Below are positions 14,487 through 16,466 of a stretch of DNA of 16,466 bases, piece by piece. The position numbers were made by a program, and so were the translations under genes. The first letter of the stretch is position 1. Every line of letters begins with the position of its first letter. The notes below the pieces were generated by a model, which saw only the letters and a program-made list of their open reading frames with translations, did not search any database and was not told the origin of the DNA. Origin of the DNA: Lachnospiraceae bacterium (GTDB lineage: Bacteria; Bacillota; Clostridia; Lachnospirales; Lachnospiraceae); contig JAFRCB010000316.1 of NCBI GenBank assembly GCA_017404585.1, positions 1 through 16,466 of the forward strand. Direction: 5' to 3'.

Positions 14487-15818
14487 ATGGATTACAGCAA
14501 AATTTTAGAGGCAGCACAGAGCTATCAGGAAGATATGACCGCATTTCTCCGTGACATGATAAAGATTCCCAGCGAGAGCTGTGAGGAAGAGCTTGTCATA
14601 AAGAGAATTGCCGAGGAGATGGAAAAAGTCGGTTTTGATAATGTGCAGATCGATGCTCAGGGCAACTGTCTCGGTTGGATGGGACACGGACCAAGGATAA
14701 TCGCCTTTGACGGCCATATCGATACAGTTGGTGTAGGCTTAAGAAACAATTGGGAATTCGACCCGTATGAAGGATTCGAGAACGAGACTCTCATCGGCGG
14801 CCGCGGCGGTTCCGACCAGGAAGGCGGTATCGCGTCAGCTGTCTACGGCACAAAGATCATGAAAGAACTCGGTCTCCTGCCGGATGACGTCACGATTCTC
14901 GTCACCGCTACAGTTCAGGAGGAAGACTGTGACGGTCTCTGCTGGCAGTTCATTCATAAAGAAGACGGAGTAACTCCGGAATTTGTCGTCTCCACAGAGC
15001 CGACAGACGGCGGTATCTACAGAGGACACAGAGGACGTATGGAGATCCGCGTCGATATGCACGGCATCTCCTGCCACGGCAGTGCTCCGGACCGCGGGAG
15101 TAATGCCATCGAGAAGATGGCGGAGGTCATTTGCAACGTTAAAGCTCTCAATGAGAACGACGACGCCGACGAGACGGAGATCAAAGGTCTCATCAAGATG
15201 CTGAACCCGAAGTACAATCCGGAACATTATGAGGATGCCCGCTTCCTCGGCAGGGGCACATGCACAGTCTCCCAGATTTATTTCACATCTCCGAGCCGCT
15301 GCGCGGTGGCTGACAGCTGCTCTATTTCGATTGACCGTCGTATGACAGCCGGTGAGACATTCGAATCCTGCCTCGAGGAGATCCGCCAGCTTCCGGCATG
15401 CAGGAAATACAAGGACGACGTCACAGTTTCCATGTACATGTACGACAGACCATCCTACACAGACCTGGTCTACGAGACAGAGTGCTACTTCCCGACGTGG
15501 ATCAACAGCGAGTCCGCGCCGCACGTAAAGGCTATCACAGACGCTCACCACGCACTCTTCGGAACAGAACGTATCGGCACACCGGAGTCCATGGACAAGA
15601 GAAATCGCCCGCTGGTCGACAAATGGACCTTCTCCACGAACTGCGTATCCATCCAGGGCCGCTACGGCATCCCGTGCGTCGGCTTCGGCCCGGGTGCCGA
15701 GAGTCAGGCACACGCCCCGAACGAGATCACTTACAAGCAGGATCTTGTCACATGTGCGGCACTCCTCTGCGCGCTTCCGATGACATATGTAGAGCAGAAT
15801 CCAGAGGCAGTAAAGTAA
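14487..15818 (+). CDS. ygeY: YgeY, M20-family metallohydrolase of the selenium/purine cluster
   Basis: The product is 443 residues from ATG 14487, which has GGAGG five bases upstream; an in-frame GTG at 14475 overlaps that site and is rejected. It is an M20/ArgE-DapE-type hydrolase expected to cleave an amide in a late intermediate. Metal and catalytic residues visible are H77 and D79 (FDGHIDT), D110 ([11 protein letters not shown]), E145/E146 (TVQEEDCDG), E171 (STEPTDGG) and H409 (ESQAHAPNE). It is slightly longer than E. coli YgeY (about 400). In proposed anaerobic urate pathways this enzyme works near diaminopropionate formation; that role is carried over by homology. It lies between the regulator and ygeW, each spacer carrying hairpins. 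Confidence 0.93.
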   Translation: MDYSKILEAAQSYQEDMTAFLRDMIKIPSESCEEELVIKRIAEEMEKVGFDNVQIDAQGNCLGWMGHGPRIIAFDGHIDTVGVGLRNNWEFDPYEGFENETLIGGRGGSDQEGGIASAVYGTKIMKELGLLPDDVTILVTATVQEEDCDGLCWQFIHKEDGVTPEFVVSTEPTDGGIYRGHRGRMEIRVDMHGISCHGSAPDRGSNAIEKMAEVICNVKALNENDDADETEIKGLIKMLNPKYNPEHYEDARFLGRGTCTVSQIYFTSPSRCAVADSCSISIDRRMTAGETFESCLEEIRQLPACRKYKDDVTVSMYMYDRPSYTDLVYETECYFPTWINSESAPHVKAITDAHHALFGTERIGTPESMDKRNRPLVDKWTFSTNCVSIQGRYGIPCVGFGPGAESQAHAPNEITYKQDLVTCAALLCALPMTYVEQNPEAVK

Positions 15819-15855
15819 TTTCTGTGTTTTCCGCTGCAGTGAGCAGAAAGCAGAT

Positions 15856-15912
15856 CCATTATAGTCAACATATAGCGAACATCTTCGGATGTTCTCCACT
15901 ATAGTCATCATA
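15856..15912 (+). repeat. 17-base direct repeat flanking a TTCG-loop hairpin between ygeY and ygeW
   Basis: CCATTATAGTCAACATA (15856-15872) and CCACTATAGTCATCATA (15896-15912) match at 15 of 17 positions, 40 bases apart. Between them GAACATC-TTCG-GATGTTC (15877-15894) is a perfect 7-bp stem with a UUCG loop. TATAG/CTATA can extend it after an internal loop. No U-tract follows. It could be a paired operator or an mRNA stability element upstream of ygeW. Confidence 0.5.
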
Positions 15913-15983
15913 CAATGTCACCATCTTAACGATGTGGCACCTCGAACTGATTTATACGATAAAAACAAATGAGGAGGCACCAG

Positions 15984-16466
15984 ATGAATTATTCAATCAA
16001 AGACTTTGACGGAATGATCGCAAGGCTCAAGGAACTCGACACAGAGAACATGTACATGAACGACTTTTTCCTCACATGGGAGAAAACTGATGATGAGATT
16101 GAAGCCGTGTGGACAGTAGCCGATGCGCTGCGCGATCTTCGCTGCCGCAACATCTCGACAAAAGTTTTCGATTCGGGTCTCGGCATCCTCATATTCCGCG
16201 ACAACTCCACCCGCACCCGCTTCTCCTTCGCCGCCGCCTGCAACCTGCTGGGGCTGGAGGTGCAGGACCTGGACGAGGGCAAGAGCCAGATCGCCCACGG
16301 TGAGACGGTGCGCGAGACGGCGAACATGGTGTCCTTCATGGCGGACGTCATCGGCATCCGCGACGACATGTACATCGGCAAGGGCAACAGGTACATGCAC
16401 GACGTGGTAGACGCCGTGACCGAGGGCCACGCGCAGGGCGTATTGGAGCAGAAGCCCACGCTGGTC
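15984..16466 (+). CDS. ygeW: YgeW, knotted carbamoyltransferase (partial, C-terminus off the right edge)
   Basis: The first 161 codons are visible of a family of about 400 residues. YgeW belongs to the aspartate/ornithine carbamoyltransferase superfamily (knotted subgroup). Its likely catabolic role is phosphorolysis of a ureido intermediate to carbamoyl phosphate, usable for ATP by carbamate kinase. The carbamoyl-phosphate loop STRTRF is at 75-80, followed by EGKSQIAHGETVRET. ATG 15984 has GAGGAGG upstream. The reading frame is open to the window end. From codon 73 (base 16200) onward nearly every third position is G or C and leucine is almost always CTG, unlike the first 72 codons and the rest of the window. 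This is either recombination or a chimeric assembly. Confidence 0.9.
   Translation, partial: MNYSIKDFDGMIARLKELDTENMYMNDFFLTWEKTDDEIEAVWTVADALRDLRCRNISTKVFDSGLGILIFRDNSTRTRFSFAAACNLLGLEVQDLDEGKSQIAHGETVRETANMVSFMADVIGIRDDMYIGKGNRYMHDVVDAVTEGHAQGVLEQKPTLV

Noticed and set aside
14835..15911. Long open frame (358 codons) antisense to ygeY
   Set aside because: Its protein has no recognisable family features and lies opposite a gene with all M20 catalytic motifs; it is a shadow of ygeY codon use.
15989..16459. Two minus-strand open frames opposite ygeW
   Set aside because: The plus-strand frame carries the STRTRF carbamoyltransferase motif and a good ribosome binding site; the antisense frames stay open because of the high GC there.

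Overview
The window looks like part of the chromosome of an anaerobic Firmicute, most likely a gut-type Clostridia (Lachnospiraceae-like). The basis is moderate GC (roughly 50% in genes, AT-rich spacers), strong AGGAGG-type ribosome binding sites, and an anaerobic purine-catabolism gene set. No species can be assigned from the sequence alone. The genes are a rearranged counterpart of the E. coli yge/yqe/ygf 'selenium-dependent molybdenum hydroxylase' region, which is now linked to anaerobic urate and purine breakdown.

Left part, minus strand (about 1-7418): a compact operon reads from right to left as ssnA (amidohydrolase), ygfK (about 1000-residue flavin/iron-sulfur oxidoreductase), hydA (hydantoinase/dihydropyrimidinase family), yqeB and yqeC. 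The last two are maturation factors for selenium-dependent molybdenum hydroxylases; yqeC runs off the left edge. Inferred division of labour: YgfK reduces the purine ring, SsnA and HydA open rings by hydrolysis, and YqeB/YqeC mature a hydroxylase encoded outside the window.

Middle, minus strand (7748-13265): serC (phosphoserine aminotransferase) is followed by a DUF1015 gene, and the pair ends at a strong intrinsic terminator at about 7643-7695. Upstream lie a threonine-synthase-like gene and a 489-residue fold-type-II PLP enzyme of a subfamily I do not recognise. The second one sits where a diaminopropionate ammonia-lyase (YgeX) might be expected but is not a YgeX. Spacers here hold a serC promoter, AT-rich dyads, a GC-rich nested palindrome, and a 13-base motif shared by the serC and PLP-gene leaders.

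Right part, plus strand (13664-16466): a YheO/DauR-type regulator starting at TTG is divergent from the PLP gene. It is followed by ygeY (M20-type hydrolase) and the first 161 codons of ygeW (knotted carbamoyltransferase). In the E. coli-type scheme the later steps give ureido/amino-acid intermediates, carbamoyl phosphate, diaminopropionate and finally pyruvate and ammonia. Two repeat/hairpin arrays separate the three genes. Within ygeW, composition changes abruptly near base 16200, from about 52% to about 66% GC with nearly all third positions G or C. That suggests either intragenic recombination or a chimeric assembly join.

No tRNA, rRNA, CRISPR array, complete insertion sequence or transposase gene was seen.
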